The notes under the pieces were generated by a model. That model was given only the letters and a program-made list of their open reading frames with translations, searched no databases and was not told where the DNA came from. From positions 1 through 35,925 of IMG/VR virus record IMGVR_UViG_3300032282_000325: DNA of 35,925 nucleotides. The stretch is one strand, 5' to 3'. Positions 16,788 through 23,369 of the stretch are shown here, piece by piece. The stretch's first letter is position 1; each line of letters opens with the position of its first letter. A program made the position numbers and the translations under genes. Source of the stretch: a virus.

Positions 16788-18326
16788 ATGGCCGGACTGC
16801 TCGACTACTTAAACGCTTTTGGCGAGACAGGCGCAATGCTTGGCACTGGTGCTGTCTCTGGGGCTGTAGGGATGCCATACGGCATCTATAAGGGCATTAG
16901 AAGCGGCAAGTACGGTACGCCAGAAGGTGTCCGCATTGCCGAGGAAGAGGCCCGTAGGTTCATGGAGCGCAACACCTACCAGCCGCGCAGCCAGATGGCG
17001 CAAAATGCTCTTAACTACGCTGGTGGACTGCTATCAGATGCGCGGATACCTCCAATCATTCCAGAGGCTGCAGCACTCAGCGCGATACCCATCAGGCAGT
17101 CCGCGGCACGCATGGTAGAGAATGCTGCAGCCGGTCCTGCTATGGGTTCTATGGAAGCCCAAATGGGTGGCATACGCCTTGGTAAAAAAGACCAGACAGT
17201 TATGCGACCGCAACGCATGGCATACCCTGACATCTACAAAAACCCGAAAGAGTTGGTGGCCGAGGCTACATCTCGAGTGGCTCCGGAAGACCCACTACTA
17301 AAGCAGTTGTTTGACGTGAACCGTGAGGATCTTTGGAATATCTCTCAACAAGGAACACGCCAGGGTAACATCACAGATCGCCCATTCAAAGCAGCCGCAA
17401 AAGCTAAAGGCGCCGGCCATGCTGGTGAGGTAATGAATCCTCGGAATACCCAGCGAGTACAGGACATTATTGGAGAGGCCGCACAGCAACCAGAACTGTA
17501 CAAAGGCATGGCATCTTGGTACACGATGGATCCACTATTTCAGCGTTTTGTAGACATTTATGGTCCAGAGCAGGCGATTGCTGAATACAGTAGATTCAAT
17601 ACCTTAACTGGTATGGCGTCACCTGGATCGGAAGTGTTGACAGAGTTGAACCGTGGAAGTGCAGCCAACTGGCTATCGAAAGAGGGACGTTTTGGAGACT
17701 TCCAAAAGTATGGTGGATTGGCCGGTAGCGGTCCAGCAGATATGGCCGCCGTGATGGGTCACCCGTACCACAGCACAGCACAAAGTGGTCCGATGTCTAA
17801 GTACCTAACTGGCGGCGCTTTGGATATGGCATCTGCAAAAGTGCCAAGCTACATTGCAGCATCTGGCGTACCAGAAACTGGATTCCAAACACAATGGCCG
17901 GTTGGTGACGCTCACTGGTCTCGGATTGTTGGATTGCCTGACGTGCGCGGAGCAACTACGAAAAAAGGCAAAGAGACAGTTCCAAACGCAAGCGCCAGCG
18001 TGCCTGAGATGACTGCACTAGGGCCTTGGTGGAAGAATGAAGTGGCTGCACCAATGGGGCTAGAGGCAGTTCCAGCTCAGGCAGTTATATGGGGTGCTGG
18101 GTCTGGTGCAACTGGTGTCACTTCACCAATTGGAGCAGGAAAACTGGAGCTACTTGCGCAACAAATTGGAAAGACTTCCCAACGATTGAACGTATCACCG
18201 GAAACGGCCAGAGATATGATTATTCGAGGTCAGACCCATGCTGGATACATTGATCCTAAACTGGCTGCTGCAATGGGATTGACGATTGGTGGTGGTCTGC
18301 TTGCTGACCAGTATTACGGTCAATAG
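16788..18326 (+). CDS. Large phage virion-associated protein, unknown function, 512 aa
   Basis: A 512-residue protein three bases after the previous gene. The N-terminus has a Gly-rich hydrophobic stretch (GAMLGTGAVSGAVGMPYGIY). The C-terminal two thirds is a distinct globular domain with SWYTMDPLFQRFVDIYGPEQ, NTLTGMASPGSEVLTELNRG, MGHPYHSTAQSGPM, PSYIAASGVPETGFQTQWPV and GLEAVPAQAVIWGAGSGATG. I recall this domain as an uncharacterised family in podovirus internal or toxin-like structural proteins, sometimes labelled a DUF; I cannot confirm the number. It could be an enzyme delivered into the host. It is the last gene of the rightward structural operon and converges on the leftward cluster. 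Confidence 0.75.
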   Translation: MAGLLDYLNAFGETGAMLGTGAVSGAVGMPYGIYKGIRSGKYGTPEGVRIAEEEARRFMERNTYQPRSQMAQNALNYAGGLLSDARIPPIIPEAAALSAIPIRQSAARMVENAAAGPAMGSMEAQMGGIRLGKKDQTVMRPQRMAYPDIYKNPKELVAEATSRVAPEDPLLKQLFDVNREDLWNISQQGTRQGNITDRPFKAAAKAKGAGHAGEVMNPRNTQRVQDIIGEAAQQPELYKGMASWYTMDPLFQRFVDIYGPEQAIAEYSRFNTLTGMASPGSEVLTELNRGSAANWLSKEGRFGDFQKYGGLAGSGPADMAAVMGHPYHSTAQSGPMSKYLTGGALDMASAKVPSYIAASGVPETGFQTQWPVGDAHWSRIVGLPDVRGATTKKGKETVPNASASVPEMTALGPWWKNEVAAPMGLEAVPAQAVIWGAGSGATGVTSPIGAGKLELLAQQIGKTSQRLNVSPETARDMIIRGQTHAGYIDPKLAAAMGLTIGGGLLADQYYGQ

Positions 18327-18456
18327 AGCCAACGAAATCCTGCATCCAGGTTAGTGCCTCCTCTGCTGTTGGCACTAATCCTGTTGATGCAGTGATCTCA
18401 TCTGCAAGTTCTAAAAGTTCTTGTAGTTTGTCTTTAATGCGTTGTATATCGCTCAT
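18256..18456 (-). CDS. Small coiled-coil protein at the end of the leftward cluster, 66 aa
   Basis: The last gene of the leftward cluster. The ATG at 18456 overlaps the stop of the winged-helix gene (TGATG); an upstream GTG at 18459 is also possible. The first 40 residues form a charged helix (DIQRIKDKLQELLELADEI) followed by AEEALTWMQDFVGS; the tail (QQADHHQSSIPLQQPV) looks unstructured. The 3' 71 bases are antisense to the end of the convergent 512-aa gene, so the two messages can pair. No family recognised. Confidence 0.62.
   Translation of the reverse strand: MSDIQRIKDKLQELLELADEITASTGLVPTAEEALTWMQDFVGSIDRNTGQQADHHQSSIPLQQPV
18341..18391. repeat. Long bulged inverted repeat between convergent operons
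   Basis: An 18-bp stem: TGCATC, CAGG and TTAGTGCC pair with GGCACTAA, CCTG and GATGCA, with small T and TT bulges and a 12-base loop. It lies 15 bases beyond the stop of the rightward operon and inside the coding part of the last leftward gene. Neither side carries a T-run, so it is not a standard terminator. It may still stop or pause transcripts from both directions. Confidence 0.7.
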
Positions 18457-18824
18457 CACTTCACTCCATAAAAAGCCGCCATCAGCGGATCAACCTTGAT
18501 CTTTCTGCGCTTGCCACGCTCACGCGCCAGACGGAAGTCCTTGTCCTCCTGGGACTCACGCTCACGCACCCGCTGCACTCGCTCATACCCCGAGTAAGCC
18601 GGTGGACGTGGAGCGTCAGTGCCTATCCCCCAGGCGTAGACCCTGGCAATCCTCCCGCTGGTGCGGGACCAGCCTGCGACGTACACCTGGCCACGCTCAT
18701 GCATCTTCTTCATGTTGTACTCGGTGGCACGCTCGGACAGGAACACTGTGGCAGCTAACTCCTTGCGCGTCATGGGGCGCTTTCTGAGGGCGATTTCAAT
18801 CTGCTTTAGTCTTGTTGGCTGCAC
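18456..18824 (-). CDS. Winged-helix DNA-binding protein, 122 aa
   Basis: A 122-residue basic protein. Residues 1-65 form a winged-helix pattern: RLKQIEIALRKRPMTRKELA (helix 1 and 2), TVFLSERATEYNMKKMHERG (recognition helix region), then a wing, QVYVAGWSRTSGRIARVYAW. The remaining half is charged (VRERESQEDKDFRLARERGK), likely a helical tail. The start is a GTG at 18824, overlapping the zinc-ribbon gene by 29 bases; an ATG at residue 18 is an alternative but would remove helix 1. It could regulate the cluster or the host. Confidence 0.78.
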   Translation of the reverse strand: MQPTRLKQIEIALRKRPMTRKELAATVFLSERATEYNMKKMHERGQVYVAGWSRTSGRIARVYAWGIGTDAPRPPAYSGYERVQRVRERESQEDKDFRLARERGKRRKIKVDPLMAAFYGVK

Positions 18825-18963
18825 GTTCTACTTTCACTTTCTCCATCGTTGAGAACCGGTGGCCGTTCGCGCACTCATAGCGCCGGTAGACTTCATTGTC
18901 GTACTTGTGCCGCGTCTCAAGCACGCGGGTCCAGGATTTGCACTGTTCTTTAGGGCAGATCAT
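18796..18963 (-). CDS. Small zinc-ribbon protein, 55 aa
   Basis: A 55-residue protein with potential zinc ligands C3, C8, C31 and H35 in CPKEQC and CANGH, and a spacing and sequence (RVLETRHKYDNEVYRRYECA) resembling the zinc ribbon of NrdR or Ogr/Delta-type regulators. The ATG at 18963 forms an ATGA overlap with the previous stop. The tail (KVKVERAANKTKAD) is basic. Zinc ribbons of this size often bind DNA or RNA polymerase; here a regulatory or host-interacting role is inferred. Confidence 0.75.
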   Translation of the reverse strand: MICPKEQCKSWTRVLETRHKYDNEVYRRYECANGHRFSTMEKVKVERAANKTKAD

Positions 18964-19304
18964 GCGGCCCCCTGTGGTGGTGTGCAAGTGTGGATGATTG
19001 TCAGGTCAGCAGTGCGCTTGCCGCAGCGTTCGCAAAAGTTCCATTCCCGTCCAGCTAGTGCTGCTTGTTTGCCATCGTGGTAACCGCTTTGATATGCAAT
19101 GGTCAGCATCTCAGGCTCCTGCGCTGGCTGTGCCAAGGCTGCTTTGATGGCGGTGATGGCTTTGCTTTTTCTGTCCCAAAACTCCATCGTGTCATTGTCG
19201 GTTTGTGATTCTTCCAACGCCACCAGCGCCAGCTTTAATGCTTCACGTTTAGACTCCTGCAACTTGTCCGCAGCCGCCTCACGCTTTGAATTGAATCCGG
19301 TCAT
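18960..19304 (-). CDS. Accessory protein with C-terminal Cys/His cluster, 114 aa
   Basis: The ATG at 19304 is chosen because it overlaps the previous stop (ATGA) and follows AGGTGG at good distance. Residues 1-65 form a helix with the phrase ALKLALVALEESQTDNDTME, then AITAIKAALAQPAQEPE, common in accessory proteins of Burkholderiales phages and prophages. Residues 91-107 hold CERC...HTC, a probable zinc site (C91, C94, H105, C107). The function is unknown. The Burkholderiales-like wording is the best host hint in the window. Confidence 0.78.
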   Translation of the reverse strand: MTGFNSKREAAADKLQESKREALKLALVALEESQTDNDTMEFWDRKSKAITAIKAALAQPAQEPEMLTIAYQSGYHDGKQAALAGREWNFCERCGKRTADLTIIHTCTPPQGAA

Positions 19305-19513
19305 AGCATTCCACCTTTCAAAGTTATACAAGTGCCCTCAATCATGGTGATCATCTGACCACCTTTGAGCGCCATCTTTTGCAGATTTTCTTTCTGCACT
19401 TCTACTGATGCGCGGCATTGCTGCTCTGACTTGTACGAGGTAAGCGCCTGCATGAACTCGCAGTTTCCATTCATGCAGACAAACAGGACGGGTATGTAAA
19501 GGATAGAAATCAT
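19301..19513 (-). CDS. Small exported or membrane protein, 70 aa
   Basis: The ATG at 19513 overlaps the previous stop (ATGA). The 70-residue product starts with a short hydrophobic stretch (MISILYIPVLFVCMNG) that could be a signal peptide or anchor, followed by a domain with Cys residues (C19, C34 region, C65 region), and SYKSEQQCRASVEVQKENLQ. It resembles small periplasmic proteins of phage accessory regions. A role at the cell envelope, such as exclusion, is possible. Confidence 0.68.
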   Translation of the reverse strand: MISILYIPVLFVCMNGNCEFMQALTSYKSEQQCRASVEVQKENLQKMALKGGQMITMIEGTCITLKGGML

Positions 19514-19692
19514 GGTAGTTTGCACTCCTGAGTAAACAAAGCTGCGACAGTGCCGCACATAGGCTCATAGCTGTAGTATCCCCAGGCCATGCAAACTGCA
19601 GCTATGACTGCAGCGACACCTATGAAGAAGAACACGCTGGCTATTAGGCCAAGGGCAACGCTTGCCCAGGACTCAATCTCATTGTCATCCAT
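19510..19692 (-). CDS. Small single-span membrane protein, 60 aa
   Basis: A 60-residue protein: acidic start (MDDNEIESW), one long hydrophobic segment (ASVALGLIASVFFFIGVAAV and on to CMAWGYY, about residues 10-40), then a short tail with Cys residues. GGAG lies about nine bases upstream of the ATG. The stop overlaps the next start. No family is recognised. The position among micro-proteins suggests an envelope-directed accessory function. Confidence 0.65.
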   Translation of the reverse strand: MDDNEIESWASVALGLIASVFFFIGVAAVIAAVCMAWGYYSYEPMCGTVAALFTQECKLP

Positions 19693-19769
19693 GATTTGTA
19701 CTCCGGTGAATCAAACACAAACAGCATGGCGCAGAGCGCCAGCACGATTAGGCTAATTGGCCTTGGCAT
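19644..19769 (-). CDS. Possible membrane micro-protein, 41 aa (uncertain)
   Basis: An ORF of 41 codons starting within the end of the 82-aa gene and overlapping the 60-aa gene in another frame. Its first 20 residues, MPRPISLIVLALCAMLFVFD, look like a real membrane anchor or signal peptide and fill a gap of 60 bases that otherwise has no gene. The overlapping tail and the lack of a clear ribosome binding site make it doubtful. Confidence 0.35.
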   Translation of the reverse strand: MPRPISLIVLALCAMLFVFDSPEYKSWMTMRLSPGQALPLA

Positions 19770-20001
19770 ACGCCAGTTCAGTCTGTATGGACTTCAACTC
19801 CTGGCGCAGGATTTCCATCTCCTGGTCCAGACGTTTCTGTGCGGTCTCAGCACCACGTGCCCAACCGGCGAGTGCAGCCTCGGTGCAGGCCGTATGCAGG
19901 ACCGTGGCCAGGTCACCGCGGGATAGGATTCCGAAGTCTCCGACGGCGGGTAGGTGCGCGAACACTGTGCGCTTGATCTCGATTTCTAGCGGGTTCATCA
20001 T
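19753..20001 (-). CDS. Coiled-coil accessory protein, 82 aa
   Basis: An 82-residue protein preceded by GAGGAG nine bases before the first of two consecutive ATG codons. The N-terminal half is globular (NPLEIEIKRTVFAHLPAVGD), and the C-terminal half is a long charged helix (GAETAQKRLDQEMEILRQEL, then KSIQTELAYAKAN). The pattern suggests an oligomer. The function is unknown. Confidence 0.7.
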   Translation of the reverse strand: MMNPLEIEIKRTVFAHLPAVGDFGILSRGDLATVLHTACTEAALAGWARGAETAQKRLDQEMEILRQELKSIQTELAYAKAN

Positions 20002-20005
20002 TTTT

Positions 20006-20215
20006 TTACTCCTCGTCAGGTGTGAATTCTTCAGCGTCCACAGTCCCTGCTGCTTTCAGTACTTGGTAGCGGACAACATCAACGCGGCATGTCTTTGATC
20101 GTGAGAACAACCCCCACGCTACAGCGCATTTTGCGATGTCGTCGTAGTTGATGCCACCGCCGTTGTCGTCACCCTCCCAGCGGGCTTTGAATTCTTCCTT
20201 GGTCATTGCGCTCAT
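20006..20215 (-). CDS. Small accessory protein, 69 aa
   Basis: The ATG at 20215 is selected because it overlaps the stop of the upstream 28-codon gene (ATGA); a longer in-frame start at 20227 has no support. The product, MSAMTKEEFKARWEGDDNGG then GINYDDIAKCAVAWGLFSRS, has no known domain for me. The acidic C-terminus (VDAEEFTPDEE) and the DDIAKCAVAWG helix give a small soluble fold. Similar small proteins are seen in early or accessory regions of beta-proteobacterial phages. Confidence 0.68.
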   Translation of the reverse strand: MSAMTKEEFKARWEGDDNGGGINYDDIAKCAVAWGLFSRSKTCRVDVVRYQVLKAAGTVDAEEFTPDEE

Positions 20216-20298
20216 GCGAACCACCATTGAGTTAGGACATAGGAAAGTGCGGCAAGGATGGCGACAGAGAGCGCCGCGTCAAGGATTAAGGATTTCAT
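20212..20298 (-). CDS. Membrane micro-protein, 28 aa
   Basis: A 28-codon gene whose start overlaps the stop of the gene at 20295-20594 (ATGA) and whose stop overlaps the start of the next gene (ATGA). The peptide is a single hydrophobic helix, LILDAALSVAILAALSYVLT, followed by QWWFA, a tryptophan-rich end typical of membrane micro-proteins. Exact overlap at both ends is strong evidence that it is translated. The function is unknown. Confidence 0.68.
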   Translation of the reverse strand: MKSLILDAALSVAILAALSYVLTQWWFA

Positions 20299-20594
20299 GC
20301 TCCGACTCCGATCTGGTAGGTGGTGGTTAGGTAGTGGTTCTGCTCCATGATCTGGCGTTGCTCATTGTCCTGCTCACGGCGGCGAACCACCAGGCGTTGA
20401 ACGTAGGAACGGTGGGGTACGGGTGACCCGTAACTCTTTGGCTCATGGTAGAAGTTGCGTTGGTGCAATTCGTTGTCACGCAAAAAGGCTTCTGGGTTCT
20501 CGCGTTGCAAGGAGGCGGCGACCTTGTCAATCTGGTCGCCTCCGAAGCAAGCGGCAGCCTTTAGCTGGCTGCGCTGGTACTCGGTGAGTTTCAT
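20295..20594 (-). CDS. First gene of the leftward cluster, 99 aa, unknown
   Basis: The ATG at 20594 follows GGAG with normal spacing; longer in-frame starts up to 20684 would lie inside the promoter region. The 99-residue product starts MKLTEYQRSQLKAAACFGGD and is charged and helical, with an Arg/Gln-rich middle (VQRLVVRRREQDNEQRQIME) and no membrane segment. It is the first gene after the leftward promoter, so likely among the earliest leftward products. No family recognised. Confidence 0.72.
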   Translation of the reverse strand: MKLTEYQRSQLKAAACFGGDQIDKVAASLQRENPEAFLRDNELHQRNFYHEPKSYGSPVPHRSYVQRLVVRRREQDNEQRQIMEQNHYLTTTYQIGVGA

Positions 20595-20622
20595 ATTTAC
20601 TCCGGTTGTTGATGACAGGCGC

Positions 20623-20652
20623 ATCATATATCGGTTGACTACTACATCACAA
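20623..20652 (-). promoter_or_regulatory. Candidate leftward sigma-70 promoter
   Basis: On the minus strand, TTGTGA (20652-20647) and TATGAT (20628-20623) are separated by 18 bases and lie about 30 bases upstream of the first leftward gene. The spacer contains the 10-mer GGTTGACTAC (plus strand, 20633-20642), which also occurs in the iteron region at 27059-27068, so a repressor could sit directly on this promoter. Confidence 0.55.
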
Positions 20653-20670
20653 ACAGCAGTTGCGAAATGC

Positions 20671-20690
20671 ACTAGGGAAAACACCTAGTC
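20671..20690. promoter_or_regulatory. Operator-like inverted repeat in the divergent promoter region
   Basis: ACTAGG and CCTAGT form a perfect inverted repeat with a 7-base A-rich centre. It overlaps the place where a -35 box would lie for a rightward -10 box TAGAAT at 20700-20705. A near-copy (TAGGTAAAAACCTAGTC) occurs at 27001-27017. It is a likely binding site for the HTH regulator encoded 44 bases downstream. Confidence 0.65.
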
Positions 20691-20733
20691 TTTTCGGTGT
20701 AGAATGCGTCAACAAGGAGATGATAATCTAATC

Positions 20734-20964
20734 ATGGAATCCACTACACAACAAGCAATCAGAACGATTCGCGAGAAAGCGGAGAGGTCAGGCTTTACTC
20801 TGAGCGATGTCGCCTACGCGGCAGGCATTGACAAGGCCCAGGTCTCGCGCTGGAGCACCGGCAAGGTGGTTCCACTGTACTCGGCGGTCATCAAGCTGCA
20901 GGAGGCTTGCGATGCCCTGGTGGAAGCCAGGCTGCTGACGCTACAGAAGGAGAGCCAGCAGTGA
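20734..20964 (+). CDS. Small HTH regulator (Cro/CI-like), 76 aa
   Basis: A 76-residue DNA-binding protein with a helix-turn-helix at about residues 19-50: SGFTLSDVAYAAGIDKAQVS followed by RWSTGKVVPL, where the A-G-I-D-x-x-x-V-S-R-W core is typical of the lambda-repressor-like class. It is the first gene of the rightward early operon and faces a leftward operon, the arrangement of a phage control switch. AAGGAG at 20714-20719 is somewhat far from the ATG at 20734; an in-frame ATG at 20704 falls within the -10 box and is unlikely. The shared operator sequences suggest it acts here and near 27000. Confidence 0.85.
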   Translation: MESTTQQAIRTIREKAERSGFTLSDVAYAAGIDKAQVSRWSTGKVVPLYSAVIKLQEACDALVEARLLTLQKESQQ

Positions 20965-21449
20965 ACTACGTCATAGGAATTGACCCAGGCATCAGCGGAG
21001 CCATTGCCATCTTTGAGGATGGCCAACTTGACACAATCCTTGATATGCCTACGCTCAAGATAGCATCAGGTAAGACCATGAAGAGCCACATAAGCGCCAT
21101 TGGCCTGGTGCGGATACTGGAGACCTGGACGCTGGTGAGTGACGGCCAGGCGCATATCGTCATCGAAAAGGTTGGCGCGATGCCTGGTCAGGGCGTCACC
21201 AGTATGTTTAACTTTGGGCGCAGCGCAGGCATCATAGAGGGCGTTGTAGCCGCGTTGCAGCGTCCATATACCTATGTCACCCCTGCCACCTGGACAAAGG
21301 CTGTAGGCCGCGCTGCGGGTAAGGATGCCAGCCGGATGCGTGCGATGGAACTGTTCCCAAGCAAAGCCGAATTGTTCAAGCGTGCAAAGGACGATGGCCG
21401 CGCAGATGCTGCCCTGATTGCCTACTGGTATCTGACTAAAAATGCTTGA
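20961..21449 (+). CDS. RuvC-like Holliday junction resolvase
   Basis: A 162-residue RNase-H-fold nuclease. The start is a GTG that overlaps the previous stop (GTGA), with AAGGAG eight bases upstream. Catalytic acids expected for RuvC are visible: D8 in GIDPGISGAIAI, E69 in HIVIEKVGAMPGQG, and D145 or D149 in KDDGRADA. The MPGQGVTSMFNFGRSAGIIE segment is typical of RuvC-type phage enzymes. It likely resolves branched DNA from replication or recombination before packaging. Neighbours are regulator and nuclease genes of the early operon. Confidence 0.92.
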   Translation: MNYVIGIDPGISGAIAIFEDGQLDTILDMPTLKIASGKTMKSHISAIGLVRILETWTLVSDGQAHIVIEKVGAMPGQGVTSMFNFGRSAGIIEGVVAALQRPYTYVTPATWTKAVGRAAGKDASRMRAMELFPSKAELFKRAKDDGRADAALIAYWYLTKNA

Positions 21450-21663
21450 CCAACTACGCACCATGCGCGAACACATTATCTGGCTGGGCACTCAACTAGA
21501 GAAGGAGCGCGAATCATCACGCGATAAGACTGTCCTGCTCAAGCGCCTGCTGGACCCAGATGACCTGGGGCACGCCGTCACCAACGAAGTACGCAAACAA
21601 GCCTACGCAATCATTTCAAACGACCACGAAAGAGAGAGAGAAAAATGGAACGTATCAAACTAA
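21442..21663 (+). CDS. Small coiled-coil protein, 73 aa
   Basis: A 73-residue helical protein that overlaps the end of the resolvase gene by 8 bases and the start of the nuclease gene by 19 bases. The whole length is charged helix (TMREHIIWLGTQLEKERESS, RDKTVLLKRLLDPDDLGHAV). No domain is recognised. Overlaps on both sides support translation and co-regulation with the recombination genes. Confidence 0.62.
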   Translation: MLDQLRTMREHIIWLGTQLEKERESSRDKTVLLKRLLDPDDLGHAVTNEVRKQAYAIISNDHEREREKWNVSN

Positions 21664-22700
21664 GGCCGAGCGCAGCGTCACGCTGGATGGCGTGCCCCGC
21701 AAGTGTTCACCTGTCAGTAGGAATTCCCGAGTCACCGAGTGGTGAAGCTGCGCAGATAGGCACTGCCATCCACGCGTTGGCCGAGACGTGCTGGCAGACA
21801 GAGGATGACCCGAAGAATTACATCGACAAGCTGGTGGAGGGTATCCGCATCACCGAGCAGAACGCGGAGTTCGCGCAGTTGCACCTGGACACCATTAAGC
21901 GGCTGGAGAAAGACCTAGGCCGTGTCCTGGTGGAGCAACACGGTACGGTGCTGAACACCATGCAGATTCAGCTATCAGGGACGTGCGACGTTGTCGGCTA
22001 CAGCGTGAAGGACAGCATCATCGAGATTGTGGACCTCAAGACGGGCCGCAACTACGTTGACGCTGACTCGGCGCAGTTGAAGATTTACGCTCTCGCCATG
22101 ATGCGTGAGTTAGGTGACTTCCAGACCATTAGGCTGACCATTGTGCAGCCCCAGGTTGGCGCAAATCGGACTCACCAAATGACGCTGGCCGAATTGAACG
22201 AGTGGCGCAGCAAGGAGCTGATGAAGGCAATTGAAGATATCAGCTATGGCAACGCTTACCCCATACCGTCACGCGATGCCTGCAAGTATTGCCCTGCCAA
22301 GCTACACTGCCCAGCCCTGCGCGAGAAGGCTTACGAGTTGCCATTGGCTCCGACTAAGGAACTCAGCGATTTAGAGATCGCCACCTGGTTGGAGCAGGGC
22401 GAACTGGTGGAGGCGTTCTACGAGGAACTGAAGAAGGTTGCGACCAAGCGCCTGGAGGACGGCGCGGCAGTGCCAGGTTGGAACTTAGTGCCAAAACGCG
22501 CAATTCGCAAGTGGAAGGCAGACATCGACATCAGCAAATTGCCGATTGAGACTGCCAAGCTGTACAAGAGCGAGCCAATCACGCCAGCGCAAGCTGAGAA
22601 ATTACTGAGCAAAGATGACCGGCATCTGCTCGACGATTTGACAGAGAAGGTCTCAAGCGGACTGACTCTGGCAAAGATGTTGGAATCCTCCGACATCTAA
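21645..22700 (+). CDS. Cas4/RecB-like PD-(D/E)XK nuclease with Fe-S-type Cys cluster (DUF2800-like)
   Basis: A 351-residue nuclease. The PD-(D/E)XK core is visible: H43 in GTAIHALAE, D115 in SGTCDVVGY, then D130 and K132 in EIVDLKTG, and Q144 with Y148 in QLKIYAL. One cysteine near the N-terminus (C17, RWMACPAS) and three in CKYCPAKLHCPAL (C213, C216, C222) could hold a 4Fe-4S cluster as in Cas4 and AddB. The C-terminal 100 residues (KSEPITPAQAEKLLSKDDRH) are helical. In phages these enzymes are thought to work with single-strand-binding and recombination proteins; here the SSB gene is next. Confidence 0.9.
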   Translation: MERIKLRPSAASRWMACPASVHLSVGIPESPSGEAAQIGTAIHALAETCWQTEDDPKNYIDKLVEGIRITEQNAEFAQLHLDTIKRLEKDLGRVLVEQHGTVLNTMQIQLSGTCDVVGYSVKDSIIEIVDLKTGRNYVDADSAQLKIYALAMMRELGDFQTIRLTIVQPQVGANRTHQMTLAELNEWRSKELMKAIEDISYGNAYPIPSRDACKYCPAKLHCPALREKAYELPLAPTKELSDLEIATWLEQGELVEAFYEELKKVATKRLEDGAAVPGWNLVPKRAIRKWKADIDISKLPIETAKLYKSEPITPAQAEKLLSKDDRHLLDDLTEKVSSGLTLAKMLESSDI

Positions 22701-22704
22701 CTTT

Positions 22705-22716
22705 GGGCGCAAGCCC
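22705..22716 (+). other. Short GNRA-type hairpin before the SSB gene
   Basis: GGGC-GCAA-GCCC forms a 4-bp G/C stem with a GNRA tetraloop between the nuclease and SSB genes. It has no T-run, so it is not a terminator. It may protect or pause the message for the SSB gene. Confidence 0.4.
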
Positions 22717-22735
22717 GTTAACTTAGGAAACTGAA

Positions 22736-23305
22736 ATGCTAAATCTTTCAAACAACAACGGTAGTGGAAACAGCTACATCCGCTTTGCTCCTCAGGCTAA
22801 CGCCTGGACGAACCGCGACGGTGAGGAAATCCAACTCAAGAAGGTGGTCATGGACCTGGACACTGTTCAAACAGGCTGGCTGATGATTGGTGCTGGTGTA
22901 CGCGATTGGCAGCCTGATGAGGTTCTGGGCGCTAAAAGCCAATCTCCAGGGGAAGGGTACAAGCGCGGGTTTGTCGTGACGTTGTACTCAAAGGAACTTG
23001 GCCTGGTCGATTGGTCGGCGAATGCGTATGGGCCTTGTAAAGGATTCGAGAAGATCTACAACGAGTGCGAGAAAGCTGCTGGCGATAACGGCGGCAAGGT
23101 GCCGGTCATTGAGTACGTTAACTCGACGCCTGAGAAGGTTGGCAAGGGCAACACGCGAGTCCCGAACTTTAAGCTGGTGTCGTGGGTGGCGCGTCCCGCT
23201 GGGATGAACGCGGATGGTGAGGACTTTGTTGAGCCAGCACCAGCGCCTGTGCGCAAGGCCAAGCCAGCGCCTGCACCTGTGATGGACGATGAAGAGTTTT
23301 TCTAA
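22736..23305 (+). CDS. Phage single-stranded DNA-binding protein
   Basis: A 189-residue protein with AGGAAA before the ATG. The central beta-rich domain (about 12-150) fits the OB-fold phage SSB pattern, with SYIRFAPQANAWTNRDGEEI, KKVVMDLDTVQTGWLMIGAG, YKRGFVVTLYSKELGLVDWS and NFKLVSWVARPAG. A Pro/Ala/Lys linker (PAPAPVRKAKPAPAPV) leads to an acidic and aromatic end, MDDEEFF, the classic protein-recruiting tail of SSBs. It is the last gene before a terminator and is likely to be made in quantity to cover replication intermediates. Confidence 0.87.
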   Translation: MLNLSNNNGSGNSYIRFAPQANAWTNRDGEEIQLKKVVMDLDTVQTGWLMIGAGVRDWQPDEVLGAKSQSPGEGYKRGFVVTLYSKELGLVDWSANAYGPCKGFEKIYNECEKAAGDNGGKVPVIEYVNSTPEKVGKGNTRVPNFKLVSWVARPAGMNADGEDFVEPAPAPVRKAKPAPAPVMDDEEFF

Positions 23306-23318
23306 CCAGTAGTCTGGT

Positions 23319-23350
23319 GGCCGCTGGGTTGATCTCCAGCGGCTTTTTTT
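23319..23350 (+). terminator. Rho-independent terminator after the SSB gene
   Basis: GCCGCTGG pairs perfectly with CCAGCGGC across an 8-base loop, and seven T residues follow directly (23344-23350). It divides the early operon: regulator, resolvase, nuclease and SSB before it; methyltransferase and primase-helicase after it. Confidence 0.92.
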
Positions 23351-23369
23351 CCTCTAAAAAAGTACAAGT

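Noticed and set aside
18341-18391. Rho-independent bidirectional terminator
   Set aside because: Stem is strong, but no T-run follows on either strand, so it is listed only as an inverted repeat.
20704-20733. Longer HTH regulator starting at the in-frame ATG 20704
   Set aside because: That ATG overlaps the likely -10 box and has no ribosome binding site, while AAGGAG lies after it and before the ATG at 20734.
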